Assembly: GCA_018287875.1 (NCBI GenBank) | Contig: JAGVVL010000011.1 | Coordinates: 50,154-114,153, forward strand | Direction: 5' to 3' | From: Nigrospora sphaerica | Lineage: Eukaryota; Ascomycota; Sordariomycetes; Amphisphaeriales; Apiosporaceae | DNA: 64,000 nt | In this document: positions 1-12,528 of the stretch, in pieces | Layout of the letters: the number at the start of each line of letters is the position of its first letter | Position numbering within the stretch: position 1 is the first letter of the stretch | Notes under the pieces: model-generated | What the model was told of the DNA's origin: nothing | Databases searched by the model: none | What the model saw: only the letters and a program-made list of their open reading frames with translations | Position numbers and translations under genes: made by a program

Positions 1-334
1 AGAAGATGCGACTAAATCAAAGTGCAGGGTGTTGCGCTACTTGCTTGGAATCTGACGTCTCATCCGGACCAGTGTTGCTGGGGACGGCTCCACGCACCGC
101 TCCACACTTTATATTCCTGACGCTAATGAAGCGAACCGGCAACTGGAGCAGAATAGTCACTTCTCCCGGCACAAAACAACTCTGAATGACACCCAGACTC
201 GCAACACTATTCTCTCACAAGAGGATACAACAAGTTGCAAGGAGGACCTATATTTGCCACGCCTCGACTGAGTCCGGCGACCGCACAGAAACCGACTGGC
301 GGTGCACCTGTTGCTTCCCTGAACAACACTAACT
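1..334. other. Upstream region of the PKS gene
   Basis: No gene is recognised here. It is the presumed promoter and 5' leader of the polyketide synthase gene that starts at 335. I see no clear TATA element and no CGG-N6-CCG site in it. Confidence 0.4.
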
Positions 335-3300
335 ATGGCATCACTATTGAATCAAGAAGATCCGGATGCTATTGCTATCGTGGGATTGTCTTGCAGGCTT
401 CCCGGGACAGCATCCACGCCCGCCAAGTTCTGGTCCCTCCTGGAAAAAGGACAGTGTATGAAAGATACCCCTTCCCGTACCGCCACCTCGCACTGTAACT
501 AAAACCCATGGTAGCTGCGTTCCGGCAAAAGACACGATGGAATCGAGATGGGTTTCATAACGCTAACCTCGATCGTCTGAACACGTTCACGGCAGATGGA
601 ATTCACCTGCTGGACGAGGACATTTCCTTGTTTGACTCGGCATTTTTTAACATGACTCAGGAAGAAGCGGCGGCCATGGACCCGCAGCAGCGCCTGATTC
701 TCGAAGTGAGCTACGAGGCTATAGAGAACGCAGGCATTACGACGGAGAGCCTCTCGGGTTCGCGGACCGGCTGCTGGGTAGGCGCCATCAATACCGACTG
801 GCTCCAGTCCTTAGCACGGAGTCCCGACGATGCGCCCAGGTTCATGTACACCGGTACGGCGCCCGAGTTCCTCTCTAACCGCTTGTCTTGGTTCTACAAC
901 TTGAAGGGCCCCAGTATGACCGTCTTCACTGCTTGCTCGTCCGGCCTGGTGGTACTGCATCAGGCTTGTCAGAGTCTGCTGCAGGGGGAGTGTGACACTG
1001 CCTTCGCTGGCGGTGTGAATCTCATCTTCGACCCGTCACCATCCATGGCACTGTCGGGTCAGCACTTCCTTGCCCCCGACGGCCTTTGCAAGACGTTCGA
1101 TGCGTCTGGGAACGGCTACGGCCGAGGTGAAGGATGCGCCGTCGTGGTGTTGAAGCGCGTGCGCGATGCCCTGCGGGACAACGACGACATTCGCGCCGTC
1201 ATCCGAGGGACCGCCGTCAACCAGGATGGCAAGACGAATTCCATCACGGCGCCATCTATCGATGCGCAAGCCTCTCTGATTCGTGCGACGTACGAGGCAG
1301 CGGGGCTCGATTTTCGCGAAACAAGCTACTTCGAGGCACACGTGCGTTTGTGAGCCTTCCTGTGGCGGCTGATCTGGACCCTAACACAACATTTAGGGCA
1401 CCGGAACGGCTCTGGGAGACCCCATAGAGGCGAGGGCGGTAGGAGACACGCTGGGTGCATCACGCGAGCCCCAGTCACCGCTGATAGTGGGAGGAGTCAA
1501 GCCCAATGCGAGTATTTGCCCTACCCTATGCGCGCCACAGGTGATGATGTCTTTTGTGCGACGGCTGACACTGAAGAAAATAACAGATTGGGCATACCGA
1601 GGCTGTTGCCGGTCTCGCCGGGTTAATAAAAGGCGTTCTAATGCTCGAGAAAGGGATGATACCCCCAAACATTCATCTGGAAACCCTTAACCCATCCATT
1701 CCATTCCATAACCTTGGTCTGCGAGTCCCAAGACAATTGGAGCCGTGGGTCACTGATGGCGACATTCGGCGGCTGAGCGTCAATTCCTTTGGGGCCGGCG
1801 GAACGAACGCCCACGCCATTATTGAAAGCTTCTCGACATTCTCCCGGCAGGCTCGGATAGCGCATGAAGATGCAGTCCCGACGCCCGCAGCACCCAATCA
1901 AGACAGACCTAGAATCTTCCACATCAAAGCGCACGATAAGGACGGAGTTCAGCGCCAGCTAGGGCGCCTACGAGAGCACCTGGAAGCATACCCCGGCGTC
2001 GAGGACGGCAAAGGGGCAGAGGGCGCGTACCTGGAGAGACTGTCCTACACGCTTGCCGAGCGACGTTCTCACCTCCCTTGGGCCGGGCATGTGGTGGCCT
2101 CGTCACTTAGTGGGCTTCGGGCGGCGCTGGAAGACACCGGCCTGGTGTTACCTACCAGGGAGAAAAGTCAGGAACCCCGCCTAGGCTTCGTCTTCACCGG
2201 CCAGGGAGCACAATGGCCGAGAATGGGGGCCGAGCTCATGGGGGACAAGGATTTTGCCGAGAGTGTCATGGCTGCTGATCTGTTCCTCCAAACCGAGATG
2301 GGATGCTCCTGGTCTGCTTCGGAAGAACTCGGGCGTGAGGCAGCATGTAGCAACATGGACGATCCGGCCTACGCACAGCCACTCACCACAATTCTCCAAG
2401 TTGCTTTGGTCCAGATGCTCCATTCCTGGGGCATCGCGCCGTCTTCGGTGGTGGGTCACTCCAGCGGCGAGGTGGCGGCTGCGTACTGCGCCGGTGCCAT
2501 CTCCCGCGAGGACGCCTGGAGGATCTCGTATACTAAGGGCGTCGCCTTCTCTCGGATGGCTCAGGAATCGGGAAATGCCAAGGGTGCCATGCTGGCGGCC
2601 GGCTTGTCGGTAGAAGGAGCCCAGCCGTACATCGAAGCCGTGAAACCGGGCCGCGTCGTCGTGGCCTGCATCAACTCAGCCGAGTCTGTCACGCTTTCAG
2701 GCGACGCCGAAGCTGTCGAGTCCCTGCATGATATGTTGAACAGGGACTGTGTCTTCTCGCGTCGCCTCCGCGTCAAGACAGCATACCATTCGCACCATAT
2801 CGACAGGGCGAAACCCCATTTTGTCATTCCGCCGCTGCGGCCGCCGGCGGCGCGCGTGGCGGACCGGCGTATCTACTCGACAGTCTCGGGGCGCCTCATG
2901 AACCAGCGCCAAATGGCCACGCCGAGATATTGGTGGGACAACCTGCGGATGCCCGTTCGCTTCTCCGACGCCTTTGCGGGCATGGTGGCCGGCGGCGTCG
3001 ACATTGTGGTCGAGATCGGCCCGCACTCAGCGCTCCAGGGGCCCATTGGCCAGATCGTGAAACAGGCCGGCGCCAAAGGCATTGAATACCGCCCGCTGTT
3101 ATCTCGCGGCCGGAACAGCTGGGAGGCTGCTCTGGACTGCGCCGGCTTTCTCATCACTCAGAGTGTCCCCGCCCGTATGGCACGCATCAACGGCTACGAG
3201 GCGTCGAGCTGCAAGCCCCTCACCGACCTGCCTCCCTACGCGTGGAGCCACGCAAATTCGTTCTGGGCCGAGCCGCGCCTCAGCTACGAGCTGCGCAACC

Positions 3301-6300
3301 GGGCGCAGCCGCGCCGCGACCTCATCGGCGCGCCCATGCCCTCGGTTGTGGCCAGCACGTGGGTTTGGCGGGGGCACCTGCGGCCTTCGGAAGAGCCGTG
3401 GATCCTGGACCATCGTATCGAGAACCAAGTGCTCTATCCCGCCGCCGGCTTCCTCTGCATGGCCATTGAGGGCGCCCACCAGCTTGCGGATGCGCAGAGA
3501 GCTATTTCGGGTTTCACTATCCGAGACTTTAACGTCGAGGCGGCGGCCTTGGTCCCTGCTGACGGCAAAATAGAAGCGTCCTTGATTTTGCAAACTGCCG
3601 CTGGGAGCAAGGGTACTGGCGGATGGCTTCGCTTCTCTATTTCTACCCTGGCCAGCGCCGACGAGGGGTTCCGGCAGAACTGCGAGGGCTTGATTCGTGT
3701 CACATACGAGGCTGAACCGGGGTCCCATCCGGCTTCAGAGGCAGACGCTCACGCCGAAGGGTGCCGCCGCGAGTACCAAGAGACGAGAGAAACGCTCTGC
3801 ATCTCCGCCCAGGATGCGCGCGCTTTCTACGGCAGCTGCTATCGGCTGAACCTCAACCACGGGCCGGCGTTCCAGGTGCTCAGCGACATCCGCCGCGGCC
3901 GGCAGCACATGAGCGGAACTATCACGGTGCCGGACACGGGATCGACCTTTGTGCCTCCCGGCCGCAAGGCCGGCGCGTCCCGGCCGCACGTGGTCCACCC
4001 CATCACGCTGGACGCCTTGGTGCAGTGCGCATCTCCGGCCGTGACCCAGCCACCGCTGCGGCGGGCCCTGATGATGCCCAGCGGCCTGGCACAGCTACAT
4101 GTGCGGGTCAACGTGCCGTGGCGAGCAGGGACGGTGCTCCACACGTGCACGGCAACGCGCCGCCATGGTCTTTGCGACGCTGTGGCCGATGGTCTCGCGA
4201 TGGCCGAAGATCTGTCCGAGCCTCTGCTGGAAATGCGCGGGCTGCGCTGGACCCCCGTTGGCGATGTGGCCGCGCCCGAACAGGAAGAGGCCGAGTCCAG
4301 GCAGTACTGCCACAGACTGGAGTGGCTGCCCGCCGTCCGGGCCATGACCGACGGCCAAATGCAGGCCTGGATGGAAGAGCTGTCTCCAGAGCTGCGGGTT
4401 CAACAGGTACGTCACAACAGCGGTCGCTTCTCCCTTTATGTAGTCGAGAGCCCGGCGTGCTAACAAGAATTGATTCACGCATAAGGTTATGTCATCGATG
4501 GCTTTGGAATGCCCGGGACTGTCGGTTCTGGATCTGGTCACGCCGGCTGCCAAGGACGACACAACGGACAAAAACATGCCACCGCTCGGGTCCCTTTTTG
4601 ACCTTCCTGCCTGCAAAGTAGCAGGAATAGAGCCGCCGCTAACGAGTGTGTATACGTGTGCCTATATGACCGCAGAAGCGGCGGAACAAGCCTCGACTCG
4701 GTGGAGCGCGCAGCTTCCAGGCGCGTCTTTCATACACTTCGACCCGGTCCAAGACCCGCCACCCACTGCTCCTTTTGACCTCATCGTCTGCCGCGGTGGG
4801 GCCCACAAAGGGATGGCCGCGTCCCTTCACAAACTTCTAGCTTCCCGTGGGCGTTTTCTCATACTGACTTCTCTTCAAAGCGACGATGAACAATGGGCCG
4901 TGAGCCTGGAACCGTCCAGGGATGCAGTGGTAGATCCTGATTCAGTATCGAAGCCAGCGGGTCACTCCATCGCCATAATCCAGAGGCGGAGTGATTGCGC
5001 GTTCGCAAACCAGCTTGCTCGCACACTCGAAGCGGATACGCAGGCCAAAGTCCAGAGGTTTCGCTGGGACGAACCGCTGCCGTCCTTCACCGACCAGACA
5101 AGCGTGGTGTGCCTAGCCGAGCTCGACGAGGCCTTGCTCGAGCGGCTTGAAGACGCGGACTTCGCCAAACTGCAGCGCCTTCTAGCAGGCGACGCGCCAA
5201 TCTGGTGGCTGACGGCGCTGGAGGGGCCGGCCGCAGCGGTGGTGACGGGCGTTGCGCGCGTGCTGCGGTCGGAGCGCGACGGTTTCGCCTTCCGCACCGT
5301 GCACGCGGGTCCGGAGATCCTGGGACGCGCCGCTCCGGGCGAGGGGGCCCGGCGACGACGAAAGAGGCGTGCTGCGTCCTGGCCGCCGCCATCCGCGATG
5401 CCGAGGCCGGCGAGATGGAGTACGTCCTCCGCGGCGGGCGGCTGCACGTCGTGCGCCTCGTCGAGCAGCCGGCCTGGAACCGTGAGATCAATGACGTGGC
5501 GGCCGCGCGGCTCGTGCCCACGCTCCCCGGCGAGATCGGCATTCCCCTGCGTCTGGGAATCAAGGACGTGGGCACCCTCGACGGGCTGCGCTTCGAGGCC
5601 GATAGGAGCCCAATCACGCTACTCGGCGACGACGAGGTTGAGGTCGAGATCAAGGCGACAGGAGTGAAGTAAGTCCTGCCCCGTCTCTGATCCTGCTCTT
5701 CCTTTGCCCTAACCCTATTATCGCCGACCGTTTGGATCGTCTGCTAACCAGAGTGCCCCAGTTTCCGAGACGTGATGACTGCGCTTGGCGAGCTTCCCGA
5801 CGAGGTTCTCGGCCGCGACGCTGCGGGCTTCGTAGTGCGTACGGGCGGTGCGGTCCGAGACCTCAAGTCTGGGGATCGAGTCTGCTTCACGGCGCCCGGG
5901 GCGCACGCGACGCGGCTGGTGGTGCCGGCCACGGCGTGCCAGACGCTCCCGGAGGGCATGTCGTTCCACGAGGGCGCAGCGCTGCCGCTGGTGGCGACAA
6001 CGGCCTACTACGCGCTGGCGGAGCGAGCGCGGCTGCGGCCGGGACAGACGGTGCTCATCCACGCGGCCGGCGGTGGCGTCGGCCAGTGCGCCGTGCAGGT
6101 GGCGCGGCACCTGGGGCTCGACGTGTTCGCCACCGCCGGGTCGCCGGCCAAGCGCGCGCTGCTCCGCGACCGCTACGGCCTCTCCGACGACCGCATCCTC
6201 CACTCGCGGGACGCTAGCTTCGCCACTGCCGTCCGCCGGGCGACGGGCGGCCGCGGCGTTGACTGTGTTCTTAACCAGCTCGCCGGCGAGCTGCTGCGCG

Positions 6301-7793
6301 AGAGTTGGAACTGCCTCGCGCCCTGGGGACCTTTGTCGAGCTGGGCATCAAGGATGGGCTCGATAACAACGGGCTCGAGATGCGTCCTTTCGTGCGCGGC
6401 GCCAGTTTCGTGGCCATCAATATCGCCGAGATGTGGGATTCGGACCGCCCAGCCCTGGAGGCCGCCTTTGCCGGTGCTTTTGATCTGGTCCGCCGGGGTG
6501 TCATTAAACCCCTCCCCATCGTCACCTTCCCCTTTGCCGAGGTCACCTCCGCCTTCAAACTGCTCCAGACGGGCCGACACCTGGGGAAAGTCACGCTATC
6601 TCTCGAGGACGAAATCCCGGTGCCGGTACTGAAGACGGCCAGCAGCCTCGCGCGCCTGGCGCCGGACCGGTCCTATTTACTTGTCGGTGGGCTGGGCGGC
6701 AGGGAGGAGCATGTCGAAGCTTCTTGTGGCCTGTGGTGCCCGGTATCTCTGCTACCTCTCGCGGGCTGGAACGTCGTCATCGGAAGCCAAGAGGCTCGTG
6801 GAGGAGCTAGAGTCGGCCGGGGTGCAAATCTGGATTACCGAGTGTGACGTCTCCGATGCAGCGGCGCTTGCTGCTGCCGTACAGGCCGTGCCAGAAGGGA
6901 TGCCGCCCATTCGGGGCGTGATACAGAATGCCAGCGTCCTGCACGATGCCGTGTTTGCCAACATGACATTTGCGCAGTGGAAAGAATCTTTGCGGCCTAA
7001 GATCCGGGGATCATGGAACTTGCACGAGCTCTTCCAGGGGGACGTGGATTTCTTCGTTATGCTCAGTTCCTTCTCGGGCATATTCGGGAATCCCGGCCAG
7101 GCCAACTACTGCGCCGGCACCAACTACCAGGATGCATTGGCGCACTACCGGAGGGCGCGCGGGCTCAAGGCCGTTAGCCTGGACCTCGCGGCGGTGCGCG
7201 ACGTGGGAATGTTCGCCGACCGCCTGAACGCTTCTGCTGTGGACGGCGGCGTAGCCGCCCGCTGGCAAGCGGTGGCTGTCGGCGAGAGCGAGTTTCACAC
7301 CATGTTAGCTCTGGCCCTCCGCCAGGAGATGGGCGATGACCAGGGCACCACCAACCCGCAGATCGTGGCCGGGTTCAAGGCCGACGCTGGGCAGTGGGCC
7401 GACACCTTTGCCAAAGACCCCAAGTTCTCCGCCCTCCGTCGCCCGAAGTCGTCTCTGCCCGCCGGTCAAGCGGCCACGGATTCACCCGGCCAGCAGTTAG
7501 CGAGCGCGAAAACGACGGAGGACCGCGTACGCATCGTATGTGGTGCCATCTCTGGGGTCTTGTCTCGGTCCCTACAGGTGCCGGCCGAAGAAATCGACCA
7601 AGGTCGCCCTCTTTACACCTACGGCGTTGACTCTCTCGTGGCTGTGGAGATGAAGAACTGGATTACCAAGGAGTTTAAATACGAGACATCGGTCCTGGAA
7701 ATTATAGCTCACGTGCCTATAGTACAGATGGCTCGAAAGATCGTAGCAGGGAGTCGACTGGTCGTGATTAGCACGGAAGAAGCAACCCACTAA
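335..7793 (+). CDS. Highly reducing type I polyketide synthase (KS-AT-DH-pseudoMT-ER-KR-ACP)
   Basis: Iterative fungal HR-PKS that builds a reduced polyketide chain from acyl and malonyl-CoA. Exons by consensus splice sites: 335-455, 515-1341, 1397-1507, 1587-4406, 4486-5668, 5762-7793; all phases agree and give about 2365 codons once three small gaps are allowed for. KS: AIVGLSCRLPG near the start, active-site Cys at codon 181 (TACSSG), then EAHGTGT and IGHTEA with both His. AT: GHSSGE near residue 643. DH: His in DHRIENQVLYP near 962 and Asp in HPITLDA near 1157. The region 1294-1450 looks like a C-methyltransferase without the glycine-rich SAM loop. ER: AAGGGVGQ near 1790. KR: Ser and Tyr present. 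ACP: GVDSL near 2312. Frame breaks occur at 5343-5347 (G run), 6321-6323 (C run) and 6700-6702 (inside the KR nucleotide loop). There is no internal stop. The product is unknown; no named metabolite is claimed. Confidence 0.93.
1508..1586 (+). other. GC-AG intron inside the KS coding region
   Basis: The exon before ends in VKPN and the exon after begins IGHTEA, so the canonical KS motif is only restored if bases 1508-1586 are removed. The 5' site reads GCGAGT instead of GTRAGT, the 3' site is AACAG, and GCTGACA near 1564 can serve as branch site. Removal keeps phase 0. Confidence 0.75.
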
Positions 7794-8816
7794 TCAATCG
7801 CCGTTTTCGGCGGGCGTCTCCGGCTCGCTCAGGCCCGTGGATATCAGGCAGGGTGTAGTCAGAGTGCATAGTTACTGTTTTAACCAAGGGGACTACTAAA
7901 TAAAACGGGTAGACTACGAGAGAACGCATTTTTCAGGATCATGTTCGACTACTTGTTTACATTTAACAGTCTAATAGAAGGTAAAGCTCCATTCCTTGGG
8001 TTCTTACCTTGGATCAATGGATCGTGCATCTTGAATCCGCGATCCTATGATCCGTTACGCGACCTTCATAACCTCCCCGACTGGGAAGATTCTTTTCTTG
8101 CCTTTGGTAATGTTATCCTTGGTTCGATGGAAGCTTTCCTGTGGTGCCCTTTTATCTCCTTTTGGCTGGTGTGGGCCCCAGCCACTTTTTTAAGATTGGG
8201 TCCTCGGTGTCGTAACACTATTACGAGCATGCTTATTACGAGCATGTAAGGCCGTGCCACGTAGGGATGCGGCCTCTCTTCCAGGGTCCAATTACCACAC
8301 TTCATTTTAACGCCGGCATTTAAAGGACGGGCCCGGGTCTCGGGGACATTTAAGAAGCCGAACGGGGTGAAGCCAAGTACGACGTTACGCCCGGGATCCG
8401 TAAGTCGCTACCCAGCATGTTCTCCCGCGTTTGAATCTTGATCAGCTTATTTACTACCTGGCCTATTCGACGGAATATGCCGTTTAGTGCCTAAATTAAA
8501 ATGGGACTCGTTAGGAAGGATAAAGCGCTTGACTCTACATGAGGTGGCGGATTTCCGGAGAATTCCGTAATGTATCCCTGGACTCGAAGTATGTATTAGA
8601 AAATTCACACATCTATTTTTATCTTATTTAAAGCATAATTATCGACACTAGACCACTATTGGATTCGTTCTTGCCACAGTCGCTATCATAAATATACATA
8701 TATAAGGGAGTCACCTCCCTCCTTTCATTCCTGTTTCCTTCCTTCTTTAATTAATCCATCAACCTCCCTTCACCTTACATATTATTACCTCCCTTCAATA
8801 GCCAAATACCCGCATC
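7794..8816. other. Intergenic region between PKS and aldo/keto reductase
   Basis: Holds the PKS 3' end and the reductase promoter. An open frame at 7941-8249 has no recognisable similarity and ends in a short direct duplication (attacgagcatg twice, 8221-8247); I do not call it a gene. The last 130 bases are pyrimidine-rich with an ATATATAAG element near 8697-8705, a usual fungal promoter layout. Confidence 0.5.
8471..8567. promoter_or_regulatory. Two CGG-N6-CCG candidate zinc-cluster sites
   Basis: CGGAATATGCCG at 8471-8482 and CGGAGAATTCCG at 8556-8567 are both inverted CGG half-sites with a six-base gap, 85 bp apart and 250-350 bp upstream of the reductase start. This spacing class is known for Zn2Cys6 regulators such as yeast Ppr1. 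That the regulator at 12.5 kb binds here is inference only. Confidence 0.4.
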
Positions 8817-9850
8817 ATGGTTTCCCACCTATCACCGCCTAGGTCCATTATCGGCTTTGCTATCATTACCGCCTGGGGCTCGACCGCGGAGGAAGTTCGC
8901 CAGGCACTCGGTACTATTCGGGAGATGAATATTGACGAACTCGACACAGCTCAAGGTTACCCTATGAGTGAGGAGCTCCTAGGTAACGCAGGTGCTGGAA
9001 GCAGTTTTAATTTTACTATCTCAACGAAATGTTCTTTACCTTTTGGTCCTACGGTCGCCACAAAGGATGAGGTAATAAAGGCAGGGAAAGAAAGCTTGAA
9101 AAAGCTTCAAGTAAAGAGTGTAAGTTCTTTTACTCGCGGTAGTATCTTTTATAAGTCTTAAGATTAAACCTTTATTAACGAGCCTTAGGTGGATATATAC
9201 TATATGCACCGGTCGGAGCACCGAACGACGCTTGAGGACACCTTCGCTGGTGTTAATGAGCTTTACCGGCAGGGAGCCTTTCAGCGCTTAGGGCTATCTA
9301 ACTATACAGCAGCCGAGGTAGAGGCCGTAGTACAGTTAAGCCGGGCACGGGGGTGGATAATGCCGACCGTTTACCAGGGCCTTTACTCGGCTGCGGCGCG
9401 ACGCGGCGAGACGGAGCTGTTACCAACATTACGACGGCACGGGCTAGCCTTTTATGCTTATAGCCCTTTAGCCGGTGGCTTCCTAACTAAGGCGAGCGCA
9501 GCGGCGGCCGGGCTGAGGGCCGCCTTAGCGCCGGCCAGGGGTTGAACGGCGCCGCCTACCGCCGCTTATTTGATAAGCCTGCCTTCCTTGCCGCTCTCGC
9601 CGCCTGGGGCGCCACCGCCGCCACCGAGGGTGTCTCTCGCGCCGAGCTCGCTTACCGCTGGCTCGCCTACAGTTCCGCTTTACGCGGTGACTGCGGCGAC
9701 GCTATCGTCCTCGGAGCTAAGGACGCCGGCCAATTAAGGCAGACAGTGGCGTGGATTGCTAAAGGACCGCTGAGCCCCGAGACGGTGTCTAAGATAGACG
9801 ACTTCTGGGAGAGTATCAAGGCCAACGCCGAGTTGGACCTGATCAACTAG
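8817..9850 (+). CDS. Aldo/keto reductase, AKR7 (aflatoxin-aldehyde reductase) type
   Basis: NADPH-dependent carbonyl reductase of the aldo/keto reductase superfamily, cytosolic. Exon 1 is 8817-9119, intron 9120-9188 (GTAAGT...CCTTAG), exon 2 9189-9850; about 321 residues, normal for AKR7-like fungal enzymes. The catalytic tetrad is visible: Asp and Tyr in DTAQGYP, Lys in STKCS, His in YYMHRSE. Later motifs LGLSNY, YAYSPLAGG and VLGAKD fit the family. The frame breaks once, at the G run 9538-9541, where one base appears missing; reading resumes at once and runs to the natural end. It lies 1 kb downstream of the PKS on the same strand and is a candidate tailoring or detoxifying enzyme of the same locus (inference). 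Confidence 0.85.
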
Positions 9851-9930
9851 TAATATTATGTACTACCGCTACCGCTACCACACAACTCGGCTCTTAAATA
9901 ACAAATAACTTAGGAGTAACGTGGCTGGTC

Positions 9931-10364
9931 ACACCTGGTAGCTGCGGTTGTCCGTATTAAATTGGTTAAAGGTGACAGCTGCCAACTTGATCATCTCGAT
10001 GTTCTTTTGGGACTGATGAACCGGTAGTGCTGCTAGATAAGCCAGATGTCACAAGCAACTTCATCACCAGTGAAGGAGAAGTCGACCACCCGGGGCTTTC
10101 GCCGTGAAAAGCTGTCGATCATATCTATCACAGATGATTTCGTAGCGGAGTTCCGTCACAAGATACCCACAAGCGGCGCCACCGAACGCAACCCTGAAAC
10201 GAAGCGCTCGTCCAGTGACGCAGTTAGCCACAAACACCTGGCAGCTGCGACTGTCCGTATCAATCCATTGAAGAGTGACAGCTGCTAAACTGTACATTTT
10301 GATATGCTTTTCGGACTGGTGGACCGGTAGTGCTGGATTGCTGCTGGGTAAGCCAGATGTCACA
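9931..10364 (+). repeat. Diverged direct duplication, about 125 bp units
   Basis: The stretch from acacctggtagctgcg at 9931 to gccagatgtcacaa near 10053 recurs, with substitutions and small indels, from 10234 to about 10364, including the shared blocks tgacagctgc and ggaccggtagtgctg. The copies are about 300 bp apart. No coding potential is seen. Confidence 0.6.
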
Positions 10365-10365
10365 C

Positions 10366-12528
10366 ATAGATGTCAGCAGTGGCTCCAACGCCCTCAGCGC
10401 CCTCAAGTTTATCACTTACTATCCGGTATGCCCGCCGGAACGCGTCTTATGTTCCTCGCCCTGGGTTCTTCATCCCGAGCGCAATAAACAAACCACTCAA
10501 CCAGCCTTGTAAAGACATGCTTTTCCAGACCAGACATCCCAGACCTCCAGTCACACTGTAGGTCCCGTGTCTGAGGGTAGGTATTCACTGAGTGAAGAGA
10601 GATATGTAAAGAGACCTTAGTATTTGGCCAAGTAGGAGCTCCGCGTTTCTATCTCTCTTGAAAATATTCCTCTCTTCCACCGTCTCCTTGTCTTTCAACG
10701 GACGCGGGCTGGAATTTCACATGTCACTTATCAGCACTCGCGACGTCTGGACCTCCACAGCATCCTACTGCTTCAGCAGGTGACGGAGGCTCAGGACCTA
10801 GCGAACACGCGGGCAGCGGCATCTACGAGTCCGAGAAACCCGCCCCTGACCTCGGTGGCACCCAGTATGTTGTCGTCTCGAGCGATGCTACACTTGGCCC
10901 GTCACCGCCCACCGCCCCGTCGACCGTCACGCCATCGTGAATGGCCTGTTGATGCGGGTCCATACACGCACGGGCTATTCCGCGCCCACGTCGGCGATCC
11001 AGCCCGGTTTGGGATAACGAACTCCCGCACGATCGCGGGGCACTTGCGTCGTGGACCCCCGGAGGGACAACGGACCCTGAATGCCCCCAACATGGTCGCC
11101 CGTCTCGGCTTAGGGCGATGGCTGCGGCCTAAACTTACTCGGGCCTACGGCGAAAGCGAGTGTTCCTGAGGTGGGGAGGACAGTGCCCTGATGGAGACGG
11201 GTGTCTGGACCGTGCGCAAGAGCTCTTTTAGGCAGTTCGGGCCCTAAGCAGGCAGACGCCTGCTTGTTTAGGTTTACCGCACCGGGGCACAGCACTGCCA
11301 TGGTGGCATGTGTGTCTCTGATACAACGTCCTACCTGTTACGGCCTGGCAGATTGGTCCCTGCAGGAGTAGCCCTTATAGTGCAGAACTGGACAGAATGA
11401 CTCCAACAAGTGGATCATTCCCGAAGCTTTGCTTTGTGCCTCAGCGGGCAGTTGGTCCAGACGCGCTGTAACACTACCCCTATGCTCGACCCCTGTCAAG
11501 GTTTGATTTTCACCCCAGTGCCCACTCCCGTCCTTGGATTTACGAACCGTAACCTTAACTTCGCTGCAGGTGCACAAACGAACCCCCAAAGCCGTGCAAG
11601 CTGTGGATTATCCTAACAGGTCCGGGAAATTCGGGGTTTAGAGTGTCTCCACTAGTACTTTAGCTTTTCAGACGAGACTTTAAGAGGTAAGCGCCCGTCC
11701 TACAGTATTAAGTACTGTTTATAAGTAATAAGTACTCTTAAGCCTCCGTTTCTGTGACACTATTAGCTAACTAGTCTATTTCGGGTTGAGGTTATAATCC
11801 GAATCCCCTAGGCCTGGTAGGATATTGCCCTGTGTCTAGTCAACATACGACCGTACAAGGAGCCCAAAGGACCTTGCCCAACACGTAAGCAATCCCATGT
11901 ACCACACTATTCATGCCATGGGAGGCAAAAAACGCAACATACCACTGCGATGTGCCACCCAGGGTCAAGTCAATCCCTGGGCATTGAACGGGTTCAGGGT
12001 CCTTGGTATTGAACAATTGAACAACTCCACGGTGGCATTCCACTCCTTCTCTCTGCACTAGAGGTCCTGTCTCCAGCCCTGTGGGTCTGCACCTAGAGGT
12101 CCTTTTACAACGCCATCGAAACAATAGACATAGATTTGGTAGACGGGGATATGCTGTGTCTTGACAGCGTATACCTTCGGAGGGTTGCGAAGTGATCGAC
12201 CACGACCTTATTAGCGTGGCGCTATCGCGGCGCTGTTCGGTAAGTACTCGGGAGTCGGCGATTTCGGATCCCGGATCCGCGCAATCGTCGTCTGAGTCGC
12301 CCCCTGTCGTTTGAGCTCACCGCTTAACAATGCAAATCGACGCAAAATTTCGCAGTCCACGGGTGGGTCAGATTAGTCTTGGTCTAAACATCAGCAAGGG
12401 GCCTGTTCGCGGAGCACTATGGCGACTCGTATATTTACAATACTGCCGCAAGCCTATCACTGGGAATCGCGTATCTGAGATAGAGCAACGATATTGCTGT
12501 ACGCCGAGAACGCCCAGGGATCTCCATC
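10366..12528. other. No recognisable gene
   Basis: Only short open frames without family motifs are present on either strand. The piece 11640-11790 is AT-richer. I see no repeat of known class. It separates the reductase from the zinc-cluster regulator. Confidence 0.4.

Noticed and set aside
477..514. 38-nt intron at the second GT near the PKS start
   Set aside because: The donor GTATGA at 456 gives a 59-nt intron with a good branch site and restores the usual KS spacing better.
7941..8249. 102-codon open frame after the PKS
   Set aside because: No family likeness; ends in a short duplication; too little to call a gene.
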